NCBI RefSeq assembly: GCF_001613365.1
Contig: NZ_BDCF01000023.1
Coordinates: forward strand, 1 to 64,000
DNA from: Nocardia xishanensis NBRC 101358
GTDB lineage: Bacteria > Actinomycetota > Actinomycetes > Mycobacteriales > Mycobacteriaceae
Length of the DNA stretch: 64,000 nt
Direction: 5' to 3'
The notes under the pieces were generated by a model. The model ran no database searches. It saw only the letters and a list, made by a program, of their open reading frames with translations, and was not told where the DNA came from. Positions 32,073 to 39,862 of this stretch are shown one piece after another. The translations under genes were made by a program, and so were the position numbers. The first letter of the stretch is position 1, and each line of letters begins with the position of its first letter.

Positions 32073-32078
32073 TACCCT
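32073..32078 (+). promoter_or_regulatory. leaderless -10 box upstream of the DUF2017 gene
   Basis: TACCCT lies 7 nt before GTG 32086, which opens a 9-codon reading frame rather than the DUF2017 gene itself. The spacing suggests the transcript starts at that GTG. Confidence 0.5.
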
Positions 32079-32085
32079 GGCGCTC

Positions 32086-32115
32086 GTGCGTGAATGGAGC
32101 GGGCTCCGTGCGTAA
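32086..32115 (+). other. possible 9-codon leaderless upstream ORF from a duplicated gene start
   Basis: GTG 32086 encodes VREWSGLRA and then a TAA stop. The 22 bp at 32086-32107 are an imperfect copy of 32108-32129, the true start of DUF2017 (VRKWSRKNS). The stop overlaps the DUF2017 start region, so translation could pass from one to the other. Confidence 0.4.
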
Positions 32116-32677
32116 GTGGAGCCGGAAGAACTCACTGAGCGGCCTCAAGCTGCGGTCCGAGATGGACGCGAGAGAGGCCGGAGTCCTGCGCTCTCTCGTC
32201 GGCGCGGTGTCCGGGTTGCTCGTCGAGCGCTCGCGGTCGGCGCCCGAGGACGAGCTCGCCGCGCTCACCGGCCTGCGCACCGGCAACACCACCCCGCCGG
32301 ACGACCCGCGGCTACTACGGCTGTTGCCGGATTTCCACCGCGCCGAGCCCGGTTCCCCCGACGCTGAGCGCGCGGGCCTGAACAGCGCACTGCGCGGGCT
32401 GCACGAACCGGAGATCATCGACAGCAAGCTCGCCGCGGGCGCGGTGGTGCTCGACACCGTCCCGCCGGACGGCGGCAAGATCGTGCTCACGCCGGAACAG
32501 GCCGACGCGTGGCTCGCCGCGCTCACCGATGTCCGCCTCGCGCTCGGCACGGTGCTGGAGATCGACGCCGACACGCCCGACCACCTCGATCCCGATGATC
32601 CGCGCGGTCCGCACCTGGACGTCTACCACTGGCTGACCTGGATGCAGGACACGCTGCTGCAAGCGCTCGCGCCCTGA
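32108..32677 (+). CDS. DUF2017 family protein
   Basis: A 189-residue protein of the actinobacterial DUF2017 family, equivalent to Rv1332, always found beside clpS. Features are EAGVLRSLVGAVSGLLVERS near the N-terminus, DELAALTGLRTG, RLLPDFHRA, and the C-terminal LDVYHWLTWMQDTLLQAL. It is probably a cytosolic helical protein. Function is unknown; genetic linkage hints at a role with ClpS. GTG 32108 is chosen because family members begin with a VRKW-like sequence; GTG 32090 in the same frame is an alternative. The upstream tandem copy of the start is unusual. Confidence 0.85.
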   Translation: MRKWSRKNSLSGLKLRSEMDAREAGVLRSLVGAVSGLLVERSRSAPEDELAALTGLRTGNTTPPDDPRLLRLLPDFHRAEPGSPDAERAGLNSALRGLHEPEIIDSKLAAGAVVLDTVPPDGGKIVLTPEQADAWLAALTDVRLALGTVLEIDADTPDHLDPDDPRGPHLDVYHWLTWMQDTLLQALAP

Positions 32678-32754
32678 TCGAAGCTGCGTGCCGCCATGCA
32701 CCGAACCCGGGCGAGAATGAAGCGGGTCGTCCCGCAATTTCTGGAGGGCAGCGG

Positions 32755-33813
32755 ATGAATGCAGTGCCGGGACCACGCGATTCGCTCACCGACGTCGCGG
32801 GTCTTCTCGTCGGACACCATCACGACCTCGATCCCGACGCGACCCTCGGTTCGGGCGCCGCCACCGGCTGCACCGTGGTACGCGCGCCGGGCGGTGCCGT
32901 CGCCTCTGTCGATGTGCGCGGCGGCGGGCCGGGCACCCGCGAGACCGATCTGCTCGATCCCGCCAACACCGTTCGCCAGGTCCATTCGATCCTGCTCACC
33001 GGCGGCAGCGCGTACGGTCTCGCCGCCGCCGACGGTGTCATGCGGTGGCTGGAGGAGCAGGGCGAAGGCATTCCGATGGACCCGGAGGATGCCGACCGGG
33101 TCGTGCCGATCGTGCCGGGCGCGGTGATCTTCGACCTGCCGGTCGGCGACTGGTACGTGCGGCCGACCGCCGAGTTCGGCTATCGAGCCGCCGCCGTGGC
33201 GGCCGCCGATTTCGAGCGCGGTTCGGTCGGCGCGGGCGTCGGAGCGCGCGCCGGATCGATCAAGGGTGGCGTCGGCAGCGCGAGCCTCGTGCTCGGCGAA
33301 GGCCCGGCCGCGGGCGTCACGGTGGCAGCGCTGGTGGTGGCGAACCCGGTCGGTTCGGTGTTCGATCCGCGCACCGGTCTGCCGTGGGGAGCGGGCACCG
33401 ACGGCCCCGGCCGGTTCGGGCTGCGACCGGCCGATCCGGAGCGCCTGGCCCACGCCAACGCGTTGCCCGTCAAGGGCACCGTCCTCAACACCACGATCGG
33501 TGTCGTCGCCACCGACGCGCCGCTCGATCCTTCCGGCTGCCGCCGGATGGCGGCAACGGCCCACGACGGCTTGGCCCGCGCGGTCCGCCCCGCGCATTCG
33601 CCTCTCGATGGCGACACGTTGTTCGCCGTGGCCACCGGCACCGCCCGGCCCGCTCGCGTTCCGCTCCCGCCCGCCTTCCCGGACGACCTGCTGCTCCTCG
33701 ACGCGCTCTGCACCGCGGCCGCCCTCTGCGTCGAACGCGCCATCGTCGACGCGGTCCTCACGGCGACCCCCGTCGCGGGCATCCCTACCTACACCGACCT
33801 CTTCCTGGATTGA
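32755..33813 (+). CDS. P1 (DmpA/S58) family peptidase
   Basis: A 352-residue member of the DmpA/BapA beta-aminopeptidase (S58) family, Ntn-hydrolase-like enzymes that self-cleave at an internal Ser/Thr. It begins SLTDVAGLLVGHHHD, typical of the family. LTGGSAYGLAAADGVMRWLEEQG and SIKGGVGSAS are conserved glycine-rich loops. LPVKGTVLNTTIGVVAT carries the cleavage-site threonine region (GTVLNTTIGVV). The fold suggests an aminopeptidase on N-terminal or D/beta residues; the natural substrate in Actinobacteria is not known. ATG 32755 has GGAGGG upstream. It matches Rv1333, next to the mec-cysO-cysM operon. Confidence 0.9.
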   Translation: MNAVPGPRDSLTDVAGLLVGHHHDLDPDATLGSGAATGCTVVRAPGGAVASVDVRGGGPGTRETDLLDPANTVRQVHSILLTGGSAYGLAAADGVMRWLEEQGEGIPMDPEDADRVVPIVPGAVIFDLPVGDWYVRPTAEFGYRAAAVAAADFERGSVGAGVGARAGSIKGGVGSASLVLGEGPAAGVTVAALVVANPVGSVFDPRTGLPWGAGTDGPGRFGLRPADPERLAHANALPVKGTVLNTTIGVVATDAPLDPSGCRRMAATAHDGLARAVRPAHSPLDGDTLFAVATGTARPARVPLPPAFPDDLLLLDALCTAAALCVERAIVDAVLTATPVAGIPTYTDLFLD

Positions 33814-33996
33814 CCCACACACCTTGCGCGCTCCCACACCGGCAAGCCGCGCGACGCCCAGCCGGTGACCAGAAGCTGTGTGCAGGTGAACCGCGGAAAC
33901 CGGGACCGGGGAGTGGAGCGGGGGGAATAGGCGAATAGGCTGGCTCGTTGTCGGCTGTGGATCAGGTCGGCGAAGGTATGCGGAAGGGTTTGACTC

Positions 33997-34419
33997 GTGT
34001 TGGTGATCAGAGCCGACCTCGTGGAGGCGATGGTGGCGCACGCCCGCGCCGACCACCCGGACGAGGCCTGCGGGGTCATCGCGGGGCCCGAGGGTTCGGA
34101 TCGGCCGGAGCGGTTCATCGCGATGGTCAACGCCGAACGCTCGCCGACTTTCTACCGCTTCGATTCCGGCGAACAGCTGAAGGTGTGGCGCGAGATGGAC
34201 GCGGCCGACGAGGAGCCGGTGGTGATCTATCACTCGCACACCGCCACCGAGGCTTACCCCAGCCGCACGGACATCTCCTACGCGTCCGAGCCCAACGCGC
34301 ACTACGTGCTGGTCTCGACCCGCGACCCCGAAAAGCACGAGCTGCGCAGCTACCGGATCCTCGACGGCGATGTCACCGAGGAGCCGGTGCGGATCGTCGA
34401 CGACTACGAGACCGCCTGA
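33997..34419 (+). CDS. mec: CysO-cysteine peptidase Mec+ (JAMM/MPN+)
   Basis: Mec is a zinc JAMM protease that acts on the sulfur carrier CysO. The 140-residue protein has the complete site: Glu23, then His79-x-His81-x7-Ser89-x2-Asp92 in YHSHTATEAYPSRTD. In M. tuberculosis (Rv1334) it frees cysteine from CysO-cysteine. Here CysO has nine residues after Gly-Gly, so Mec may also mature CysO, as the JAMM proteins QbsD and HcyD do with their carriers. GTG 33997 opens the operon; cysO starts 33 bp after its stop. Confidence 0.94.
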   Translation: MLVIRADLVEAMVAHARADHPDEACGVIAGPEGSDRPERFIAMVNAERSPTFYRFDSGEQLKVWREMDAADEEPVVIYHSHTATEAYPSRTDISYASEPNAHYVLVSTRDPEKHELRSYRILDGDVTEEPVRIVDDYETA

Positions 34420-34452
34420 CCCCCGAGCCCTGACGAGAACCGAGGAGTACCC

Positions 34453-34752
34453 ATGTCGGTAACCGTGTCCATCCCGACCATCATGCGCGGCCTCACCGGA
34501 GGCGAGAAGCGCGTGCAAGCCGAGGGCCAGACGCTGTCCGCGCTGATCGAGAACCTCGACGCCAACCACCCCGGGCTTGCCGAGCGCCTGCTCAAGGACG
34601 GCAAGCTGAACCGCTTCGTCAACATCTACGTCGACGACGAGGACGTGCGCTTCGCGGGCGGTCTTGCCGCCGAGGTGCCCGCGGGCGCGAGCGTCACCAT
34701 CCTGCCCGCTGTCGCCGGTGGCGCGCGGACGCATGTCGACGGGATTCGCTGA
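34453..34752 (+). CDS. cysO: sulfur carrier protein CysO with C-terminal extension
   Basis: A ThiS/MoaD-type ubiquitin-like sulfur carrier for the CysM cysteine pathway. Of its 99 residues, 1-90 match the M. tuberculosis protein (VTVSIPTIMRGLTGGEKR, RFVNIYVDDEDVRFAGGL, VTILPAVAGG). The mycobacterial CysO ends at this Gly-Gly, whose C-terminus becomes the thiocarboxylate. Here nine more residues (ARTHVDGIR, 91-99) follow before TGA 34750. The protein must therefore be trimmed before it can be adenylated or sulfurated. CysM starts 4 bp after the stop. GAGG upstream supports ATG 34453. Confidence 0.93.
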   Translation: MSVTVSIPTIMRGLTGGEKRVQAEGQTLSALIENLDANHPGLAERLLKDGKLNRFVNIYVDDEDVRFAGGLAAEVPAGASVTILPAVAGGARTHVDGIR

Positions 34753-34756
34753 TTCC

Positions 34757-35719
34757 GTGGCGCGCTACGAATCGCTGATCGCGACCCTCGGCGACACCCC
34801 GCTGGTCGGCCTGCGCACGCTGTCCCCGAAGTGGGACGGCGACGACCACGTGCGGCTGTGGGCGAAGCTGGAGGACCGCAACCCCACCGGATCGATCAAG
34901 GACCGCCCCGCGCTGCGCATGATCGAACAGGCCGAAGCCGACGGTCTGCTGCGGCCTGGCTGCACCATCCTGGAGCCGACCAGCGGCAACACCGGTATCT
35001 CGCTGGCCATGGCCGCCAAGCTCAAGGGCTACCGGCTGGTCTGCGTGATGCCGGAGAACACCTCGGTCGAGCGACGTCAGCTGCTCACCATGTTCGGCGC
35101 GGAGATCATCGACTCGCCTGCCGCCGGCGGCTCCAATCAAGCGGTGGCCAAGGCGAAGGAGATCGCCGCGGCCAACCCCGACTGGGTGATGCTCTACCAA
35201 TACGGCAACCCCGCCAACGCGCTGGCGCACTACGAGGGCACCGGTCCCGAACTGCTCGCCGATCTGCCCGAGATCACGCACTTCGTCGCGGGACTCGGCA
35301 CCACCGGCACGCTGATGGGTACGGGGCGCTTCCTGCGCGAGAAGGTTCCGAGCATCGAAATCGTCGCTGCCGAACCGCGATACGGCGAACTCGTCTACGG
35401 CCTGCGCAACATCGACGAGGGCTTCATCCCCGAGCTGTACGACGAGTCGGTGCTGACCTCCCGCTTCTCGGTAGGTCCGTTCGACGCGGTCAAGCGCACC
35501 CGTGAGCTGGTGCTCGAGGAGGGCATCTTCGCGGGCATCTCGACCGGAGCCATCCTGCACGCGGCGCTCGGCGTCGCGCGCAAGGCGGTCAAGGCTGGCA
35601 CGCGGGCCGACATCGCGTTCGTGGTGGCCGACGGCGGCTGGAAGTACCTGTCGACCGGTGCGTACGACGGAACGCTCGAGGAAGCGGAGGAGCGGTTGGA
35701 AGGCCAGCTCTGGGCGTGA
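34757..35719 (+). CDS. cysM: CysO-thiocarboxylate-dependent cysteine synthase CysM
   Basis: CysM uses O-phosphoserine and CysO thiocarboxylate to form CysO-cysteine. The 320-residue PLP enzyme has Lys48 in NPTGSIKDRPA as the Schiff base, EPTSGNTGISLAMAAKLKGY, the phosphate loop GLGTTGTLMG, and the C-terminal EGQLWA that in M. tuberculosis closes over the active site. These mark the CysM rather than the CysK branch. GTG 34757 aligns with the mycobacterial start; ATG 34733 would overlap cysO by 20 bp and is a possible alternative. With mec and cysO it forms an operon matching Rv1334-Rv1336. Confidence 0.95.
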   Translation: MARYESLIATLGDTPLVGLRTLSPKWDGDDHVRLWAKLEDRNPTGSIKDRPALRMIEQAEADGLLRPGCTILEPTSGNTGISLAMAAKLKGYRLVCVMPENTSVERRQLLTMFGAEIIDSPAAGGSNQAVAKAKEIAAANPDWVMLYQYGNPANALAHYEGTGPELLADLPEITHFVAGLGTTGTLMGTGRFLREKVPSIEIVAAEPRYGELVYGLRNIDEGFIPELYDESVLTSRFSVGPFDAVKRTRELVLEEGIFAGISTGAILHAALGVARKAVKAGTRADIAFVVADGGWKYLSTGAYDGTLEEAEERLEGQLWA

Positions 35720-35823
35720 GCTCCGTGGCGCCGGGTGGGTGACCCGGCGCCGTGCGGGCGGGGGCGTCGCGTCCGGATCGGTACGCTCGAAGGACGAGCT
35801 GTGGCATCGATCAGGAGGTTGCC

Positions 35824-36543
35824 ATGACCGGCGGACTCGGGCCCTCGTTCGACCCGGATCGGATCGCGGCCCTGCGGGCGCGGTCGGGGACTCCGCGCTC
35901 GGTCACACCTGGCGCCGCGCCGCCGGGATCGAAGCCCGCGCCGCGCTCGGGCGATTTCGCGACGATGAAGCAGTTGTGGCTGCGCGCCGGTGTGCTGATC
36001 ACCGGATTCGTGCTGCTGCTCTACGCCATCGAGGGCTTCGACGCCATCGACAGCCGCCAGCTCGATCGCGCGGGCATCGAGCCGCGCGAAGCGGACGGGC
36101 TGTGGGGCATCCTCTGGGCTCCGCTGTTGCACAGCGGCTGGGACCATCTGATCGGCAATACGCTGCCGGTTCTCGTCCTCGGCTTCCTCGTCCTTGCGGC
36201 GGGGATCGGGCGCGGGCTGGCGGCCACCGCGATCATCTGGGTGCTGGCCGGAATCGGCACTTGGCTCACCGGAGGCGACGGCACCGTGCACGTCGGTGCT
36301 TCCTCGCTGGTCTTCGGGTGGCTCACTTTCCTCATCCTGCGCGGCTGGTTCGCCAAGCAGATCGGACATATCGTGCTCGGCTTCGTGGTCCTGGTGCTGT
36401 ACGGCTCGCTGCTGTGGGGCGTACTGCCCGGGCAGTACGGAATCTCTTGGCAGGGCCATCTTTTCGGCGCGATCGGCGGTGTCGTCGCGGCTTGGTTGCT
36501 GGCCCCGCGACAACGGCGCGCGCCCGCGTCGAGCGCCGCCTGA
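35824..36543 (+). CDS. rhomboid family intramembrane serine protease
   Basis: A 239-residue rhomboid protease, orthologous in position to Rv1337. The catalytic dyad is present: Ser160 in VHVGASSLVFGW and His212 in QGHLFGAIGG. The oxyanion/structural segment HSGWDHLIGNTLP (His107, Asn112) is also intact. About six transmembrane helices lie between residues 55 and 232, after a disordered Pro-rich cytosolic N-terminus of 45 residues. ATG 35824 follows AGGAGG. Substrates are unknown. In M. tuberculosis murI comes next; here it does not. Confidence 0.92.
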   Translation: MTGGLGPSFDPDRIAALRARSGTPRSVTPGAAPPGSKPAPRSGDFATMKQLWLRAGVLITGFVLLLYAIEGFDAIDSRQLDRAGIEPREADGLWGILWAPLLHSGWDHLIGNTLPVLVLGFLVLAAGIGRGLAATAIIWVLAGIGTWLTGGDGTVHVGASSLVFGWLTFLILRGWFAKQIGHIVLGFVVLVLYGSLLWGVLPGQYGISWQGHLFGAIGGVVAAWLLAPRQRRAPASSAA

Positions 36544-36714
36544 GACCACCCGGAAACTCTTGGCGGGAGGATGATTTCGCGGGGGGCGCATGAGCCGCCC
36601 GGCCGCTGGGTACGCTCTGATAATGGACGTCGACGCGGTTGGCAGGATCGAGCGGGGATCCTCGGCACACTACGGTGCGAGTGCAGCCCGTCGGAGATAT
36701 TGGGGGATCGTTTC

Positions 36715-37512
36715 GTGACCGATAATTCGTCGTGGCAGCATGAGGGCATGCGCCTTACCGTCCTCGGGTGCTCGGGCAGTGTGTCCGGCCCGGACTCCCC
36801 AGCGTCGGGATACTTGTTGAGCGGTCCGGATATGAATCCGACCGTCATCGATTTCGGTCCCGGTGTGCTCGGCGCGCTGCAGCGCTACGCCGACCCCGGC
36901 GAGGTCGACGTCTTCCTGACCCACCTGCACGCGGACCACTGCCTCGATCTGCCCGGTCTGCTGGTGTGGCGGCGCTACCACCCGACCCCGCCCGTCGGGC
37001 GGGCCATCGTGCGTGGGCCTTCGGACGCCGCGCTGCGCATCGGCAACGCCTCCGCCGAGATCGGCGGCGAATGCGACGACTGGTCCGACGTGATCGACAT
37101 GCAGCAGTGGGCCGAGGGCGAACAGATCGAGTTCGGCCCCGGGCACACGGTCGTTGCGCGGCGGATGTACCACCCGCCGGAGTCCTACGGCCTGCGCATC
37201 ACCACCAAGTCGGGCCGCACCTTCGTCTACACCGGCGACACCGCGATGTGCGACGCCGTACAGGAACTCGCCCAGGGCGCCGACGTCTTGATGTCGGAGG
37301 CGTCCTGGACCCATGATCCGGCGAATCGTCCGCCCGGCATCCACCTTTCGGGCACCGAGGCGGGCCAGATCGCGGCGCGCGCAGGAGTGAAGGAACTACT
37401 GCTGACCCATATTCCGCCGTGGACGTCGCGCGAGGACGTCATCGCCGAGGCCAAGGCCGAATTCACCGGTCCGGTGCACGCCGTCGCGCCGGGGGAGAGC
37501 TTCGACATCTGA
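36715..37512 (+). CDS. metallo-beta-lactamase-fold cyclic nucleotide phosphodiesterase (Rv1339-like)
   Basis: A 265-residue metallo-hydrolase. Zinc ligands are visible in FLTHLHADHCLDL (His-x-His-x-Asp-His), MYHPPESYGL, YTGDTAMCD (Asp) and LLLTHIPPW (His). The M. tuberculosis orthologue Rv1339 is an atypical class II cAMP phosphodiesterase, so cAMP turnover is the best guess. GTG 36715 is favoured because GGGGGA lies seven bases upstream; ATG 36748 is the minimal start and has no well-spaced site. It follows the rhomboid gene directly, with 171 bp and no murI between, and precedes rph. Confidence 0.9.
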   Translation: MTDNSSWQHEGMRLTVLGCSGSVSGPDSPASGYLLSGPDMNPTVIDFGPGVLGALQRYADPGEVDVFLTHLHADHCLDLPGLLVWRRYHPTPPVGRAIVRGPSDAALRIGNASAEIGGECDDWSDVIDMQQWAEGEQIEFGPGHTVVARRMYHPPESYGLRITTKSGRTFVYTGDTAMCDAVQELAQGADVLMSEASWTHDPANRPPGIHLSGTEAGQIAARAGVKELLLTHIPPWTSREDVIAEAKAEFTGPVHAVAPGESFDI

Positions 37513-37555
37513 CGGGTCGCCGGGGTTGCGGTCGGACGGCATAGTGCGTGTCCAC

Positions 37556-37561
37556 TAGGCT
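37556..37561 (+). promoter_or_regulatory. leaderless -10 box of rph
   Basis: TAGGCT ends 6 nt before GTG 37568. Confidence 0.55.
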
Positions 37562-37567
37562 GGCCCC

Positions 37568-38341
37568 GTGTCGAGACGAGCCGATGGCAGGGCGGACGAT
37601 GAGCTCCGCGAGGTACGGATCACGCGTGGATTCACCACGCATCCAGCCGGTTCGGTGCTGGTGGAGTTCGGTCAGACCCGGGTGATGTGCACGGCCAGCG
37701 TGACCGAAGGCGTGCCGCCGTGGCGGCGCGATTCCGGACTCGGCTGGCTCACCGCCGAATACGCGATGCTGCCCGCTGCCACGCACACCCGCTCCGGCCG
37801 GGAGTCGGTGAAGGGCAAGATCGGCGGGCGCACCCAGGAGATCAGCAGGCTGATCGGCCGGTCGCTGCGCGCCTGCATCGATCTCGCGGCCATCGGCGAG
37901 AACACCATCGCCATCGACTGCGACGTGCTCCAGGCCGACGGCGGCACCCGCACCGCGGCCATCACCGGCGCGTACGTAGCGCTCGCCGACGCGGTGACCT
38001 GGCTCGGCGCCTCCGGACGGCTGGCCGACCCGCAGCCCATCTCGTGCGCGATCGCCGCGGTGAGCGTCGGCGTCGTCGACGGCCGGGTGCGGCTCGACCT
38101 ACCTTACGAAGAGGATTCGCGCGCGGAGGTCGACATGAACGTGGTCGCCACCGACACCGGAACCCTGGTGGAGATCCAGGGCACCGGCGAGGGCGCCACC
38201 TTCCCGCGCTCCACCCTGGACAAGCTCCTCGATTCCGCGCTCGCCGGATGCGAGCAGCTGTTCACGGTGCAGAAGGAGGCGCTGGCGCTGCCGTATCCCG
38301 GCGCGCTGCCCGAGCCCGTCGAGACGTCGAAGAAGAAGTGA
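37568..38341 (+). CDS. rph: ribonuclease PH
   Basis: RNase PH trims the 3' ends of tRNA precursors with phosphate. The 257-residue protein has the full family sequence: RITRGFTTHPAGSVLVEFGQTRVMCTASV, LTAEYAMLPAATHTRSGRES (phosphate-binding Thr-Arg), GGRTQEISRLIGRSLR, and DCDVLQADGGTRTAAITGA with the catalytic acidic residues. Length is usual. It starts at GTG 37568 with a leaderless-type -10 and overlaps the next gene (TGATG at 38339), so RdgB is translationally coupled. The order matches Rv1340-Rv1341. Confidence 0.97.
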   Translation: MSRRADGRADDELREVRITRGFTTHPAGSVLVEFGQTRVMCTASVTEGVPPWRRDSGLGWLTAEYAMLPAATHTRSGRESVKGKIGGRTQEISRLIGRSLRACIDLAAIGENTIAIDCDVLQADGGTRTAAITGAYVALADAVTWLGASGRLADPQPISCAIAAVSVGVVDGRVRLDLPYEEDSRAEVDMNVVATDTGTLVEIQGTGEGATFPRSTLDKLLDSALAGCEQLFTVQKEALALPYPGALPEPVETSKKK

Positions 38342-38946
38342 TGAGCCGCGTCCTGGTCGCCAGCCGCAATGCCAAGAAACTGAAGGAACTGCGCCGCATT
38401 CTGGACGAGGCGGGCGTCGCAGGGGTGGAGATCGTCGGCCTGGACGACGTGCCCCCGTACGACGAGGCGCCCGAGACCGGAGCGACCTTCGAGGAGAACG
38501 CGCTGGCCAAGGCCCGCGACGGCGCCGCGGCGACCGGATTACCCTGTGTCGCGGACGATTCCGGTATCGAGGTGGACGCGTTGAACGGTATGCCCGGCGT
38601 GCTGTCCGCTCGCTGGGCCGGGCGGCACGGCGACGATGCCGCCAACAACGCGCTGCTGCTCGGCCAGCTCGGCGATGTCCCCGACGAGCGGCGCGGCGCG
38701 CGCTTCGTCTCGACCTGCGCGCTGGTGGTGCCCGGCGGCGCGGAACTCGTGGTGCGCGGCGAGTGGCCCGGCGTCATCGCCCGGAAACCGATGGGAGAGG
38801 GCGGTTTCGGTTACGACCCGCTGTTCGTGCCGGAGGGCGGCGAGGTCTCGGCCGCCCAGCTCACGCCCGCCGAGAAGGACGCGGCCTCGCATCGCGGCCG
38901 CGCGCTGCGGCAGTTGCTGCCGGCGCTGGCCGAGCTAGCAGGCTGA
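38341..38946 (+). CDS. rdgB: XTP/dITP pyrophosphatase (Ham1/RdgB)
   Basis: RdgB hydrolyses ITP, dITP and XTP to monophosphates, keeping deaminated purines out of nucleic acids. The 201-residue protein shows the N-terminal VLVASRNAKKLKELR (the Ham1 S/T-x-N-x-x-K motif), ETGATFEENALAKAR, CVADDSGIEVDALNG, and the C-terminal EGGFGYDPLFVPEG and SHRGRALRQLL. The ATG shares a base with the rph stop. It converges on the DUF3817 gene, whose stop is 12 bp away. Confidence 0.96.
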   Translation: MSRVLVASRNAKKLKELRRILDEAGVAGVEIVGLDDVPPYDEAPETGATFEENALAKARDGAAATGLPCVADDSGIEVDALNGMPGVLSARWAGRHGDDAANNALLLGQLGDVPDERRGARFVSTCALVVPGGAELVVRGEWPGVIARKPMGEGGFGYDPLFVPEGGEVSAAQLTPAEKDAASHRGRALRQLLPALAELAG

Positions 38947-38958
38947 CGTCCGCGCGGC

Positions 38959-39336
38959 TCAGACGCCGAAGTCGTTCTTGACCTGCTTGGCGTTGACGTG
39001 CTCGACGAAGAACGACAGCAGCGGGACGGTGCCGGCGATGAGGGTGCCGACGGTGCGGCCGATCGGCCAGCGCACCTTGACCGCGAGGTCGGCGGTGGCG
39101 ATCAGGTAGATGAAGTAGACCCAGCCGTGCACGACCGCGATCCAGCTCGGGGTGCTCGCGCCGAAGCCGTACTTGGCGATCATCTCGCCGGTGAGCAGCA
39201 GCAGCCACAGGCCGGTGGTCCAGGCGAGCACCCGGTAGCGCAGCAGCGCCGAGGCGATCTTGGCGGTGTTCGCCGCCTTGACGGGCGCGGCCGCGGCCTC
39301 GGTGGCGACGGTGGTCTCGTTCTCGCTGGCGCTCAA
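38959..39336 (-). CDS. DUF3817 family integral membrane protein
   Basis: A 125-residue protein of the DUF3817 family, orthologous in place to Rv1342c. It has a polar N-terminus of 35 residues, then helices at about 38-56 (LAWTTGLWLLLLTGEMIA), 64-85 (IAVVHGWVYFIYLIATADL) and 98-116. The start is TTG 39336, overlapping the upstream gene's stop in a TTGA arrangement with GAGAGGAG ahead. Function is unknown. A paralogue is at 5187-5555. Confidence 0.87.
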   Translation of the reverse strand: MSASENETTVATEAAAAPVKAANTAKIASALLRYRVLAWTTGLWLLLLTGEMIAKYGFGASTPSWIAVVHGWVYFIYLIATADLAVKVRWPIGRTVGTLIAGTVPLLSFFVEHVNAKQVKNDFGV

Positions 39337-39788
39337 CCGGCGCTCCTCTCGGTGTTGCGGGTGTCGAGGCCTGCCCGGCGAACCCGGTCGTCGAACTCGT
39401 CGGCGTTGAGCGCGGCCAGGTACTTGTTGTATTCGGCGAGCACCGGATCGTCGTCGCGCGCGGCCTTCGGTCGCTCGGGCAGGATGCCCGCCGGAATCTC
39501 GCGCGGCGCGGTCTTCGGGGCGGCTTCGGTCCGCTGCGGCGCGGCGCCCGGCGTGTGCCGGTCTTCGGTTTCGGTCTCCAGTCGCACGAACCGGAAATAG
39601 GCGAACACCGCGAACCCGGCGAACAACGGCCACTGCAGCGCGTACCCGAGATTCTGCCCGGTTCCGCTGGACGACTCGAATCGCTCCCACTGCCACCAGC
39701 CGAGCGCAAGGCAGGCCAGGGCGGCCACGATCACCAGCGCGATCAGGGCCGGGCGATTGTGTGCCGAGCGGCGGGGAGAGGCGGACAC
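39333..39788 (-). CDS. LprD-like membrane protein
   Basis: A 151-residue protein in the place of Rv1343c (lprD). Two hydrophobic helices occur at about 14-32 (LIALVIVAALACLALGWW) and 49-66 (LQWPLFAGFAVFAYFRFV), followed by a charged tail (ARDDDPVLAEYNKYLAALNADE). The cysteine in the first helix (Ala-Leu-Ala-Cys) is a poor lipobox, so lipidation is doubtful. The gene is coupled to the DUF3817 gene through a 4-bp overlap. Function is unknown. This is the last gene syntenic with the M. tuberculosis backbone. Confidence 0.78.
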   Translation of the reverse strand: MSASPRRSAHNRPALIALVIVAALACLALGWWQWERFESSSGTGQNLGYALQWPLFAGFAVFAYFRFVRLETETEDRHTPGAAPQRTEAAPKTAPREIPAGILPERPKAARDDDPVLAEYNKYLAALNADEFDDRVRRAGLDTRNTERSAG

Positions 39789-39862
39789 GCTTACTACGGT
39801 ACCTGTCTACTACAGGGTGCGTAGGAGCAGGTCGGCCTCGGCTCTCCCCGCCGCGAGCATGG

